Assembly (NCBI GenBank): GCA_035292785.1
Contig: DATDPK010000033.1
Coordinates: 1 to 11,790, forward strand
Direction: 5' to 3'
Source of the DNA: CABMGU01 sp035292785
GTDB taxonomy: Archaea; Nanobdellota; Nanobdellia; Woesearchaeales; ARS49
DNA length: 11,790 bases
Below, piece by piece: positions 1 to 6,158 of this stretch. Both the position numbers and the translations under genes were made by a program. How positions within the stretch are numbered: the first letter of the stretch is position 1; each line of letters opens with the position of its first letter. The notes beneath the pieces were generated by a model. The model searched no databases and had not been told where the DNA came from. It worked only from the letters and a program-made list of their open reading frames with translations.

Positions 1-129
1 AGAAAGCTCAATAAAATTCTTCTTGGACATATTCACAACAAGCGGCTTATCTGCAAAACGCCTGTCACACTCCTCATAACAACGCCCCAACGCAAACAGG
101 ACAAACGCCTGCTGCTTAGACAACCCCAT
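1..129 (-). CDS. Hypothetical protein, N-terminal 43 residues only
   Basis: This reading frame runs off the left edge of the window. It begins with ATG at 127-129 and reads MGLSKQQAFVLFALGRCYEE and onward to residue 43 with no stop. The N-terminus (KQQAFVLFALG, then CYEECDRRF and PLVVNMSK) looks like the first helices of a small soluble helical or winged-helix protein, but I do not recognise the family with confidence. It lies 18 bases downstream of the PAP2 phosphatase stop on the same strand, so it is probably the next gene of that run. There is no clear Shine-Dalgarno sequence before it. The function is unknown. Confidence 0.6.
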   Translation of the reverse strand, partial: MGLSKQQAFVLFALGRCYEECDRRFADKPLVVNMSKKNFIELS

Positions 130-147
130 AAAAGAAAATAGCGAAAT

Positions 148-600
148 TCAGCTTATAAATCTTGCGAGCCAAATGCTGGCAAATCCAACAAGAATTCCAA
201 GAACAAGTCCGGCAACAACATCGTTCATATGATGCCTTTTCTGCAAAACCCGCGCAGAAGCAACAAAAATTGCGAGAGCAAAAAACAACACTGCCAAAAC
301 AAGATTGTCAAAAAATGCAGTAAAAACAGTTGCAAGAACAGCAGCACGCATAGAATGCAGACTGGGAAAGCTTGACGCATCAATCTTCTGCTGCCAAGTC
401 TTAAATGACTGCCTTACAGGGCGCTGTTTGAAATAAAAAATGCGAATTAAAGCAGTCAAGCCAAAAGCCAAAATCAATCCAATGAATAGCTGGGCAGAAA
501 GCCCAAATTCTCCCAAAATAAATGAAGCAAGAATCAGCGCACAATACAGAGGAAAACCGCCCAAAGTCTTAAAGTCTTGAAGCAATTCAACAGTCCACAT
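148..600 (-). CDS. PAP2-type membrane phosphatase
   Basis: This is a 150-residue integral membrane phosphatase of the PAP2 (type 2 phosphatidic acid phosphatase / BacA-unrelated polyprenyl-PP phosphatase) superfamily. All three signature motifs are visible: R53-x6-R60-P61, PSLH at 79-82, and R117-x5-H123-x3-D127. The motifs supply the phosphate-binding residues and the nucleophilic histidine (H123). Hydrophobic stretches at about 17-30, 36-55, 86-116 and 128-148 fit a short multi-helix membrane protein. I chose the ATG at 598-600, one base past the upstream gene's stop, over an in-frame TTG at 628-630 that would overlap that gene by 29 bases. The substrate is probably a lipid or polyprenyl phosphate. 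That is inferred from the family; nothing here identifies it. Confidence 0.85.
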   Translation of the reverse strand: MWTVELLQDFKTLGGFPLYCALILASFILGEFGLSAQLFIGLILAFGLTALIRIFYFKQRPVRQSFKTWQQKIDASSFPSLHSMRAAVLATVFTAFFDNLVLAVLFFALAIFVASARVLQKRHHMNDVVAGLVLGILVGFASIWLARFIS

Positions 601-601
601 T

Positions 602-1120
602 TTACGCAGCTTCTCTTGCTCCTGATGCAAAAAGCAGTTTTGTTGCCTGATCAGACATTGTCAAAACCCTGCTGAGACCTTCCTGCACGATTTTCAATGA
701 AGCAGACGTAAGGAAAAGTTTGAGATACTGTGCATCAGATTCACCAATGAGTGAATTAATCTTTGCATTGAAAGGCCCTAATTCGCGAAGAGCAGAGCTT
801 ATTTTATTCTTTTCAATCAATGAAATAATCACCTTAAGCTGGTCAAAAGCAAGCTTTGATTTCAAAAAAAATGACAAAAAGTCCCTTGCTTCACGTCTTC
901 CAACATTATCAACTGGCTTGAAACTCTTGGCAATCACGTCAACAGAGCCGGACTTTTCAATAACACTTAAAACTTTCCTAAATTCACCCAACTGCTTGGA
1001 AAGCTTTATTGTATAAGCAATCAGAAGATTATTGAACACAGGATCCATAAAACTCCTGCACTGCTCAAGCCTGGATTGAGCAATCATAATAAAATCAACT
1101 CTCTGAGACTTTGTCGGCAT
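602..1120 (-). CDS. Helical soluble protein of unknown function
   Basis: This is a 172-residue protein without a signal peptide or membrane segment. It is rich in Leu, Lys, Ser and Ala, with long stretches predicted to be amphipathic helix (about residues 25-55 and 75-170). No family or catalytic motif is recognised. The start is the ATG at 1118-1120. An A/T-rich element TTTTTAAAAC lies at 1141-1150, about 26 bases upstream, which would place transcription initiation on or next to the start codon (leaderless). An alternative ATG at residue 12 is possible. It is followed one base later by the PAP2 phosphatase start, so the two are very likely co-transcribed. Role unknown. Confidence 0.75.
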   Translation of the reverse strand: MPTKSQRVDFIMIAQSRLEQCRSFMDPVFNNLLIAYTIKLSKQLGEFRKVLSVIEKSGSVDVIAKSFKPVDNVGRREARDFLSFFLKSKLAFDQLKVIISLIEKNKISSALRELGPFNAKINSLIGESDAQYLKLFLTSASLKIVQEGLSRVLTMSDQATKLLFASGAREAA

Positions 1121-1140
1121 AACAATAGAATTATTTCGGG

Positions 1141-1150
1141 GTTTTAAAAA
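1141..1150 (-). promoter_or_regulatory. TATA box for the 602-1120 gene
   Basis: TTTTTAAAAC on the minus strand is centred about 26 bases before the ATG at 1120. This is the normal archaeal TATA-to-start-site distance, so the transcript would be leaderless. Confidence 0.55.
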
Positions 1151-1151
1151 G

Positions 1152-2330
1152 TTATCTATGATGAATTCTTCTTTTCAACATCATAATCTCCTTCTTCTCC
1201 TTGAATACAAAGAAAACAAGAAAACCAACAATAAAAATGAGAAGAGCCCCGAACAAAGAAACGATAAAGCCCGTCGGAACACCAGCCTCGGCCCTTGCAA
1301 GCTCTGTCCTGCTCTTCTGGACATATTCAGGAACAAAAGGATGGCCGGGATAAAGCTCCTGAACAATACGGAAATCATCAATCGCGTGCAAATAACGCTG
1401 ATTCCAATAACTTGTCAGTGCGCGCTCATAAATGTCATCAACAACACCGCGTTCAGGAACAACATTGCCCTCAAGCAAGAATTCCTTGGCAACTTCTGCA
1501 GGAATAAACCAATTGAAACCCTGAGTTTCAGGAGAGCCAAGAGTAGCAACACCGACGACGTTGCCGCTCTTGTCAAAAACAGCACTTCCGCTGCTTCCAG
1601 GAGCAATGGCAACATCGAACTGCAAAACCTTCCAACCAGTAGGGGCATTTTTCACAGCGCTGACAATACCTGATGTGACTGTAGGCTCAAACTCTCCAGG
1701 GGTCAATTCAGCAGTGCCTGGAAATCCTATAACAGTAACATCAGAACCAATCTTCAAATGATCAGTAGAGCCAAACTTGACAGTGGGCAGATTTTCAGCA
1801 GGAATCTTCAATACGGCAATATCCTTGCCAGGATAAGGCGCGCCTTCCTTTTTTACTTCTGCGACATAAATCCTTGGAACAACATCATTAGTTATCGGGT
1901 TAAAAGCAGGAAGCATAACTTCGATCTTTGAGGTTGTTATGTCAATCAATTTCGCTTTATCACGAATAATCTTCTCAATCTCGCTTCTCTTCGGATTCAT
2001 CTCATAAGGCCTTAGCAATTCCCAAATAACCTTATCACGACTATCATCCTCTGAAGGCGTAACAACGTGAGAATTAGTAATCAAATACCCATCAGGACGA
2101 ATAATAAACCCAGAGCCCAAAGTCCTAACAAAAACCCTTGCCCTAAACGGCGGAAGCTCGCTGCCATCAGGCGCAATGCCAGGCCTCTCAACATTTGCCA
2201 AGAACTCAGTCTCGATTCTTGCAACAGCCGGCTTAGCAAACGCTGCAATAGCCTCTGTCTGTGAAACAGGCAAATCAGCGAAAACCATTGGCACTAACAA
2301 TAAAACAATCAACAACCCTCTTTTTCTCAT
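1152..2330 (-). CDS. Membrane-anchored trypsin-like (HtrA-type) serine protease
   Basis: This is a 392-residue S1/HtrA-family protease. It has an N-terminal signal or anchor helix (residues 5-18), then a trypsin-like domain with His88 in TNSHVV, Asp170 in GKDIAVLK and Ser247 in APGSSGSAVF. The triad and the conserved GFPG segment are intact. Instead of PDZ domains, residues of about 300-348 resemble one TPR-like helical pair (YERALTSYW...AIDDFRIVQELYPG). A single transmembrane helix (about 354-376) and a basic tail follow. The expected topology is an extracytoplasmic protease tethered to the membrane, probably for envelope protein quality control (inferred). The ATG at 2328-2330 is preferred because a TATA element sits about 26 bases upstream. 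A longer GTG start at 2408 would read through tRNA-like sequence and is unlikely. Confidence 0.9.
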   Translation of the reverse strand: MRKRGLLIVLLLVPMVFADLPVSQTEAIAAFAKPAVARIETEFLANVERPGIAPDGSELPPFRARVFVRTLGSGFIIRPDGYLITNSHVVTPSEDDSRDKVIWELLRPYEMNPKRSEIEKIIRDKAKLIDITTSKIEVMLPAFNPITNDVVPRIYVAEVKKEGAPYPGKDIAVLKIPAENLPTVKFGSTDHLKIGSDVTVIGFPGTAELTPGEFEPTVTSGIVSAVKNAPTGWKVLQFDVAIAPGSSGSAVFDKSGNVVGVATLGSPETQGFNWFIPAEVAKEFLLEGNVVPERGVVDDIYERALTSYWNQRYLHAIDDFRIVQELYPGHPFVPEYVQKSRTELARAEAGVPTGFIVSLFGALLIFIVGFLVFFVFKEKKEIMMLKRRIHHR

Positions 2331-2351
2331 AAACCCTGCTAACAATATAGT

Positions 2352-2360
2352 GTTTAAAAA
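2352..2360 (-). promoter_or_regulatory. TATA box of the protease gene
   Basis: TTTTTAAAC on the minus strand is centred about 26 bases upstream of the ATG at 2330. It supports that start and a leaderless transcript. Confidence 0.55.
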
Positions 2361-2375
2361 GGTTTTGAAGAATAA

Positions 2376-2399
2376 TATATAGCCCCGGGCGGATTGAAC
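2376..2399 (-). repeat. Duplicated 3' end of tRNA-Gln (tRNA remnant / att-like repeat)
   Basis: Positions 2376-2395 are identical to 2467-2486, the 3' end of the tRNA-Gln gene (acceptor 3' strand, T-stem 3' strand, part of the T loop, and five flanking bases). The match continues to 2399 with one base missing from the T loop. No matching 5' half is present, so this copy cannot fold as a tRNA. The two copies are direct repeats 91 bases apart. The DNA between them also has a hairpin (ACTTCG at 2407-2412 with CGAAGT at 2416-2421). This is either a partial tandem duplication or the scar of an element that used the tRNA 3' end as its attachment site. Confidence 0.75.
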
Positions 2400-2470
2400 T
2401 AACGCCACTTCGTGTCGAAGTTCGAATCCTCAGTGCATAATTTCCTTTTTGACTTCGTCTTAAAATTATA

Positions 2471-2543
2471 TAGCCCCGGGCGGATTCGAACCGCCGTCAA
2501 TGGGTCCAAAGCCCACTATACTTGGCCGCTATACGACGGGGCT
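2471..2543 (-). tRNA. tRNA-Gln (anticodon UUG)
   Basis: This folds as a full 73-nt cloverleaf on the minus strand. The acceptor stem AGCCCCG/CGGGGCT is perfect, with discriminator A. The D stem is GTAT/GTAT (two G-U pairs), the anticodon stem GTGGG/CCCAT, the loop CTTTGGA with anticodon TTG, the variable loop TGAC, and the T arm GGCGG-TTCGAAT-CCGCC. CCA is not encoded and there is no intron. A TATA element lies about 29 bases upstream. The gene sits 26 bases downstream of the dphB stop. Confidence 0.95.
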
Positions 2544-2567
2544 GCAATGCTAACAAGCCAGCCCGTA

Positions 2568-2577
2568 ACTTATAAAG
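2568..2577 (-). promoter_or_regulatory. TATA box of tRNA-Gln
   Basis: CTTTATAAGT on the minus strand is centred about 29 bases before the tRNA 5' end and overlaps the dphB stop codon. Confidence 0.5.
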
Positions 2578-3328
2578 ATTTTGCTTGCTTCAACGCTTCT
2601 TCTTCAACAAAGTGAAGCTTCCCAGGAACAATCAAAGCATGAGGAGCAGGGCCAAAATCAGCATCAGAAACCTCGGTAACAGTGCCAGAAACAATCTTCT
2701 GGTCTTTAGCACCTAATCTTGCAACACCAACACACCAATCCTTAGGCAAAAAGACCTTTTCACTCCTTTTGCGCTCAATTTTCCTCAATAACTCAATAGC
2801 TTCATTAACAGACATAAACTTGTTCTCATCAGGGCGCAAGTCCAAAAGAACAAGCGTATGAGCGCCAATTGACTTGTTCTCCTTAATCACATTGTAAAAT
2901 GTTTCAGGCTCAAATTTCTCGCTTGGAAAAGGAATGCTTGTAGTCTTTCCAAATTTGTAGACCTGGAGTCCTGTGGCGCCAACAGCATTGATGATTGAAG
3001 CATTATGAATGACTTCGGTGCTAATTTTCAGCTCTTTAGCCCTTTGCAGGATATCCCAGTGAGTTGTAGCGCACAACGGGTCGCCGATAATCAGAAGAGC
3101 AATGTTCTCATTCTTTGCCTCTTTCAACAACTGCCCGGCATTCTCAACAAACTCACGGTTAGCAAGCTCAACTTTCCTGCCATACAACTTCTCCAAATCT
3201 TCCTTACCGCAAGAAAGCTTGGAAGTATAGCTTTCCAAGTAGAGCTTTTTGCACTTTTTAACAGCATTCAAGCCCTTGACGGTAATATCTTCAGCGTTCG
3301 AAAGGCCTATTCCTATAAGGTATAACAT
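2570..3328 (-). CDS. dphB: Diphthine synthase
   Basis: This 252-residue SAM-dependent methyltransferase belongs to the DphB/Dph5 branch of the tetrapyrrole-methylase fold. It methylates the modified histidine of elongation factor 2 during diphthamide synthesis in the cytosol. The family's motifs are all visible: the N-terminal YLIGIGL, GDPLCATTHWD (82-92), HNASIINAVGATGLQ (108-122) and YKFGKTTSIPF (124-134). Its length is normal for the family. The ATG at 3326-3328 is supported by a TATA box (TTTATAAA) centred 27 bases upstream. No other diphthamide gene is adjacent. It is a strong archaeal/eukaryotic marker, since bacteria lack diphthamide. Confidence 0.96.
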   Translation of the reverse strand: MLYLIGIGLSNAEDITVKGLNAVKKCKKLYLESYTSKLSCGKEDLEKLYGRKVELANREFVENAGQLLKEAKNENIALLIIGDPLCATTHWDILQRAKELKISTEVIHNASIINAVGATGLQVYKFGKTTSIPFPSEKFEPETFYNVIKENKSIGAHTLVLLDLRPDENKFMSVNEAIELLRKIERKRSEKVFLPKDWCVGVARLGAKDQKIVSGTVTEVSDADFGPAPHALIVPGKLHFVEEEALKQAKSL

Positions 3329-3350
3329 AAAGAAATCGGGCTATTGCCCC

Positions 3351-3360
3351 TTTATAAAAT
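3351..3360 (-). promoter_or_regulatory. TATA box of dphB
   Basis: ATTTTATAAA on the minus strand is centred 27 bases before the ATG at 3328, implying a leaderless mRNA. The element is nearly symmetric and could also act toward higher coordinates. Confidence 0.6.
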
Positions 3361-3377
3361 TGACGATAAATTGAGAT

Positions 3378-3447
3378 AAAAATGTCGCCAACTCGCTTCT
3401 CTCGTTGTCGAGCATTTTTAGGTTCGTCGCTAACGCTCCTCACCTAA
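3378..3447. repeat. Pair of inverted-repeat hairpins between dphB and ftsZ
   Basis: The first stem-loop spans 3378-3419. AAAAATG (3378-3384) pairs with CATTTTT (3413-3419), TCG with CGA, and CCAAC-like bases (3389-3392) with GTTG (3404-3407), around an 11-base loop. The second is TTAGGT (3418-3423) with ACCTAA (3442-3447), sharing two bases with the first. The sequence is not open for any convincing protein. It may be a structured RNA, an intergenic repeat element, or the 3' untranslated part of ftsZ transcripts. Confidence 0.45.
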
Positions 3448-3449
3448 GA

Positions 3450-3476
3450 TAAAAAAGAACCCCTCCAACGGAGGGG
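3450..3476 (-). terminator. Hairpin plus U-tract downstream of ftsZ
   Basis: On the minus strand, CCCCTCC-GTT-GGAGGGG (3476 down to 3460) is a perfect 7-bp stem with a 3-base loop. It is followed at once by TTCTTTTTTA. It resembles an intrinsic terminator for the ftsZ transcript. Confidence 0.6.
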
Positions 3477-3484
3477 CCAAAGGT

Positions 3485-3534
3485 TGCCTTCATAACGCTG
3501 CGCTTTCGCGCGTGGGGGTGGTTAAATGAAGGCA
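3485..3534 (-). repeat. Nested inverted repeat with GAAA-loop hairpin in the ftsZ 3' region
   Basis: TGCCTTCAT (3485-3493) and ATGAAGGCA (3526-3534) form a 9-bp outer stem. Inside it, GCGC (3500-3503) and GCGC (3508-3511) enclose, on the minus strand, a GAAA tetraloop. Together with the hairpins on either side, the ftsZ 3' region is unusually structured. Confidence 0.5.
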
Positions 3535-3557
3535 GAGAAAACACCTTATTCAGGTGT
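3535..3557 (-). terminator. First hairpin after the ftsZ stop
   Basis: Five bases past the ftsZ stop, the minus strand reads ACACCT-GAATA-AGGTGT (3557 down to 3541) followed by TTTTCTC. It could be a weak first terminator or a 3'-end-stabilising hairpin ahead of the stronger one at 3450-3476. Confidence 0.4.
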
Positions 3558-3561
3558 GAGC

Positions 3562-4638
3562 TTAATGTATGATTTCTATGCCCAACTCGTCATTAATTAC
3601 TTTATGCGACTGCAAACTTTGACGGTTAGGGGTGCTCTTGCCCAAGATTGCCGGACTGTTAACACCGGTAATAATGGTCATCACCATAAGCTTTCCTTTC
3701 ATATCATCTGAGACGCGCGCGCCCCAAATAACGTTGGCATCCTCGTCCAAGCCAGAGGTAACGCGCTCGCCCACCTGATTAATCTCTTCAAGAGTCATGT
3801 CAGGACCGCCCCAGACGTGAATCAAAGCGCCAGTTGCACCGGTATAATCAATGTCGAGCAAAGGATTTTCCAAAGCACCCTTGACAGCTTCCTCAACCCT
3901 GTTGGTTGTGTCAGAACTGCCAACACCGATTGCTGCAACGCCGCCATTAGTCATAATTGCCCTGACGTCTGCAAAGTCCAAATTCACCAATGAAGGTGTT
4001 GCAATTGTTTCTACGATGCCCTTAATCATTGTGGCAACAAGCTCGTTTGCAACAGCAAAAGCCTGCTGAATAGGCAGGTTTCCTGCAATCTGCACAAGCC
4101 TGTTGTTATCGATTACAATAACGGTATCTGCTGCTTTTCTGAGCCTCTCAAGGCCAAACTCTGCCTTTTCAATTCGTGCACGCTCAATATTGAACGGCAT
4201 TGTAACAGTGCCAATAACAATAGCGCCCATATCCTTGCAAAGCTGTGCGACAACAGGAGCGCTTCCTGTACCAGTGCCTCCTCCCATACCTGCACAGACA
4301 AAAACCATATCCGAGCTCTTCAGAACATTTTTCAAATCATTAATAGATTCCTGTGCTGCCTCGGCACCCTTTTGCGGAAATCCTCCGCAACCAAGACCGC
4401 GGGTAATTTCCTTTCCAATAATGAATTTCTTGTCAGCTTCGGCAATTTTTAGATGCTGCTGGTCAGTATTAACAGCAATAATTTCAGCACCCTTTATGCC
4501 TCTCTTGTAAAGCCAGGTGACCATATTATTGCCGGCACCACCGCAGCCAATAACTTTAATATTTGCCTGCCCTATAGCAAGCCCGTCAAAAGTTGTTTCA
4601 TCTGTATTGTTTTTTGCATTTTCAACCAAAAATTCCAT
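3562..4638 (-). CDS. ftsZ: Cell division GTPase FtsZ
   Basis: This 358-residue tubulin-family GTPase polymerises into the cytokinetic ring on the inner face of the membrane. The nucleotide-binding GGAGNN is at 33-38, the tubulin signature GGGTGTG at 119-125, and the synergy (T7) loop NLDFAD at 219-224, with the catalytic aspartate at 224. The archaeal FtsZ pattern (VIVIDNNRL at 173-181, GGVAAIGVG at 235-243) is present. The C-terminal tail is short and ends in ELGIEIIH, possibly the partner-binding peptide. The sequence alone does not securely separate FtsZ1 from FtsZ2. The start ATG at 4636-4638 has an SD-like GGGGGTG 9 bases upstream and a TATA element at 4688-4694, so this mRNA would have a short leader, unlike most genes here. 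Confidence 0.97.
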   Translation of the reverse strand: MEFLVENAKNNTDETTFDGLAIGQANIKVIGCGGAGNNMVTWLYKRGIKGAEIIAVNTDQQHLKIAEADKKFIIGKEITRGLGCGGFPQKGAEAAQESINDLKNVLKSSDMVFVCAGMGGGTGTGSAPVVAQLCKDMGAIVIGTVTMPFNIERARIEKAEFGLERLRKAADTVIVIDNNRLVQIAGNLPIQQAFAVANELVATMIKGIVETIATPSLVNLDFADVRAIMTNGGVAAIGVGSSDTTNRVEEAVKGALENPLLDIDYTGATGALIHVWGGPDMTLEEINQVGERVTSGLDEDANVIWGARVSDDMKGKLMVMTIITGVNSPAILGKSTPNRQSLQSHKVINDELGIEIIH

Positions 4639-4680
4639 GTGTCAATACACCCCCTGTTTTTTATTCCTCCCCAGTAACTG

Positions 4681-4868
4681 AAAAAAATTAAATACTAGGA
4701 GCTTCTTTTACTTTTCCAGAAGTCGTGTGATGTTGTCGCGCCAACGATGATATTGCCTAATCAAGAAGACTTCGAACGAAACGAACTTATGGTTCAATTG
4801 TTCGCCAAAACTTTTGAACCCCGAAACACTTACAGCACAACTTTCCGCCAAGAAAGTTTGTGTATAAC
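4681..4868 (-). ncRNA. Candidate structured RNA with repeated UUGGCG hairpin loops
   Basis: On the minus strand, a TATA-like GTTTATAAAATC (4887-4898) would start a transcript near 4867. Its first element is CACAAACTTTC-TTGGCG-GAAAGTTGTG (4862 down to 4836, one bulged base). The second is GGTTCAA, then GTT-TTGGCG-AAC, then TTGAACC (4820 down to 4791). The third is a weaker TCG-TTGGCG-CGA (4747 down to 4736). CTTCT/AGAAG (4722 to 4702) forms a last stem, followed shortly by a run of seven T (4687-4681). Three hairpins with the same hexaloop, bracketed by a promoter and a T-run, suggest a small RNA or an upstream regulatory leader of ftsZ. No known RNA family is recognised. Confidence 0.35.
4688..4694 (-). 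promoter_or_regulatory. TATA element of ftsZ
   Basis: TATTTAA on the minus strand predicts initiation near 4665. That leaves a leader of about 27 bases containing the GGGGGTG ribosome-binding site. Confidence 0.45.
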
Positions 4869-4952
4869 TTTTCTTTGATTTTAATTGATTTTATAAACAT
4901 TTTCATACATTAAAATACATATTACAGACATACACCTATTCTTCTACTGGAG

Positions 4953-4965
4953 TTATCGACGATAA
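4953..4965. other. Palindrome, possible operator
   Basis: TTATCG-A-CGATAA is a perfect 6-bp inverted repeat around one base. Half of it (GTTATCGAC) recurs at 7986-7994, just before tRNA-Arg. It could bind a dimeric regulator, but chance cannot be excluded. Confidence 0.25.
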
Positions 4966-4995
4966 AGTGATTTAAATGGCGTTGTTGCTACTCAA

Positions 4996-5020
4996 GTGTA
5001 AAAACGTTGTTTTTCGTCAC
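4996..5020 (-). terminator. Terminator of the ligase-lipoprotein-nitroreductase operon
   Basis: On the minus strand, GTG-ACG-AAAAAC-AAC-GTTTTT-ACAC forms a stem whose 3' arm is a T-run. It lies 17 bases beyond the nitroreductase stop. Confidence 0.45.
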
Positions 5021-5036
5021 CATAATCCAAGAAAAC

Positions 5037-5669
5037 TCACTGCTGCAACTTTCTTGCAAACTCTTTGATGAGCTCTTTTCCCTTTTGAACAGCTTTCTGC
5101 ACGTGCTCGCCATACCATTCCATATATGCTGCCAAATCCTTAATCCTGTTGTTCCAGCTCTCGATAAATGTACAATGCTCAAGAGTAAATCTCTGAGGAG
5201 GAGGAACTTTCTCGCCAGCATAACCAAAAGGCAAAACGCCCTGAATAATTATGTCGTCAGGAATCTCAAGCAATCTTCTAACCATCTCGACTTCAAAAGC
5301 GCCGACCCAACAGCTTGCCAAACCCTGGGCGTGGGCTGCAAGAAGCATATTCTGAATAACAGCAGCGCCATTCTGAATGCTGTATTTTTCCCCAAGACCG
5401 CCGTAAAACCGCTTTGACTTGGCAGGCTCTGAACAAACAACAACAATAATCGGCGCCTGGCCCACCCAAAACTGCTCGAAGCAAGCCTTGGTAAGCTCCT
5501 GTATCATTTTGACGTCTGTAACAAGAACAAACTTCCAATCCTGCAAGTTACCGGCACTTGGCGCATACCTTCCGGCATCCAAAATATTTCCAATCTTTTC
5601 AAATTCAACAGGTATGTCAAGAAACTTGCGAATGCTTCTTCTCGTTGCAATACACTCAAGCGCGTCCAT
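5037..5669 (-). CDS. Nitroreductase-family FMN oxidoreductase
   Basis: This 210-residue protein is of the nitroreductase family, which are FMN-dependent NAD(P)H oxidoreductases usually acting as dimers. The FMN-phosphate-binding RRSIRKF is at 10-16, the cofactor-contacting APSAGNLQDW at 36-45, and the conserved dimer-core helix GAAVIQNMLLAAHAQGLASC is followed by WVGAF. A C-terminal helical tail (about 170-210) rich in Lys and Glu extends past the catalytic core. The substrate cannot be deduced. The start ATG at 5667-5669 has an SD (AGAGGT) at the right spacing and lies 33 bases after the lipoprotein stop, so it is the last gene of the ligase operon. A TTTAATAA element 27 bases upstream could give an additional internal promoter. 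Confidence 0.92.
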   Translation of the reverse strand: MDALECIATRRSIRKFLDIPVEFEKIGNILDAGRYAPSAGNLQDWKFVLVTDVKMIQELTKACFEQFWVGQAPIIVVVCSEPAKSKRFYGGLGEKYSIQNGAAVIQNMLLAAHAQGLASCWVGAFEVEMVRRLLEIPDDIIIQGVLPFGYAGEKVPPPQRFTLEHCTFIESWNNRIKDLAAYMEWYGEHVQKAVQKGKELIKEFARKLQQ

Positions 5670-5702
5670 AAAACCTCTTTTTATTATTACTTTATTAAAT
5701 TT

Positions 5703-6158
5703 TTACTTCCGGCCCTTCAACATTTCTCCCAAATCCTGGAATTGGACATCGGCTGGCGGAACAAACATATCATCGCCGACATCAAACTGCCCGCATTCTG
5801 CATTAGCACTCTGCGCCTTTGCAATAATTTCCTGCTGATTTGGAGGATTATAAACCTTGCCGGCATCTTCTGTAAGCTTCTTCAAATCAGACATTTTCAT
5901 AACAGTACCCTGGGTTCCAATCCAGGAATAAAATGCATCTGCAGTATAAATTCCGTGTGCATTAACAGGCATTGTGTCAATTCTCATCATACTGCCCTTC
6001 ATATAAATTGTAGAGGTCTGGTCATCCTGCTCAGAAACACACCGTATGGGCTTGCCAAGCTGAACAGCAGTGGAAATATCCATCATTTTCTCTTCAAAAC
6101 CAGCCGGCTTTGCACAAGCAACCAGCAATAACAAGAAAGCAATCATCCAAAATTTCAT
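5703..6158 (-). CDS. Small secreted lipoprotein of unknown function
   Basis: This 151-residue protein has a 14-residue signal peptide and a lipobox LVAC with the lipidated cysteine at position 15, so it should be anchored outside the cytoplasmic membrane. The mature part has two more cysteines (about 40 and 121) and alternating strands (STIYMKGSMMRIDT, GIYTADAFYSWIG, GTVMKMSDLKKL). These resemble the beta-rich fold of LolA-like or DUF4412-type proteins, a weak resemblance only. Its ATG overlaps the ligase stop by four bases (ATGA). It is preceded by the strongest SD in the window (AGAGGTGAT at 6164-6172), so it is translated by coupling or strong reinitiation. A functional link with the ligase is not obvious. 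Confidence 0.82.
   Translation of the reverse strand: MKFWMIAFLLLLVACAKPAGFEEKMMDISTAVQLGKPIRCVSEQDDQTSTIYMKGSMMRIDTMPVNAHGIYTADAFYSWIGTQGTVMKMSDLKKLTEDAGKVYNPPNQQEIIAKAQSANAECGQFDVGDDMFVPPADVQFQDLGEMLKGRK

Larger units (their letters stand above)
4639..5036. other. Gene-free 398-base stretch upstream of ftsZ
   Basis: No convincing protein gene is present. From low to high coordinate it holds the ftsZ leader with an SD (GGGGGTG, 4648-4654) and an upstream GGGGAGG; the ftsZ TATA element; a hairpin cluster at about 4702-4862 whose loops repeat TTGGCG on the minus strand; an A/T-rich segment (4863-4925) with a minus-strand TATA candidate; a perfect short palindrome (4953-4965); and the probable nitroreductase terminator (4996-5020). 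A 43-codon plus-strand frame at 4747-4878 overlaps the hairpins and is not believed. Confidence 0.6.

Noticed and set aside
1158..1673. Long plus-strand frames opposite the protease
   Set aside because: They are antisense shadows of a conserved catalytic domain, with no plausible start signals or protein-like composition.
2331..2408. GTG start at 2408 for the protease
   Set aside because: It would include the tRNA remnant and lies upstream of the likely TATA box. The ATG at 2330 gives a good signal peptide.
2400..2440. A second complete tRNA next to tRNA-Gln
   Set aside because: Only a 3' T-arm/acceptor copy is present. No complementary 5' acceptor strand and no paired T stem can be found.
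3526..3711. Plus-strand frame of 61 codons preceded by an SD-like GGGGGTGG, antisense to the ftsZ 3' end
   Set aside because: The G-rich sequence is part of the inverted-repeat cluster after ftsZ, most of the frame is the complement of conserved ftsZ codons, and the product resembles no protein.
4747..4878. Plus-strand 43-codon frame upstream of ftsZ
   Set aside because: It coincides with the self-complementary hairpins, which explain the sequence better. It has no SD and no TATA element at a sensible distance.
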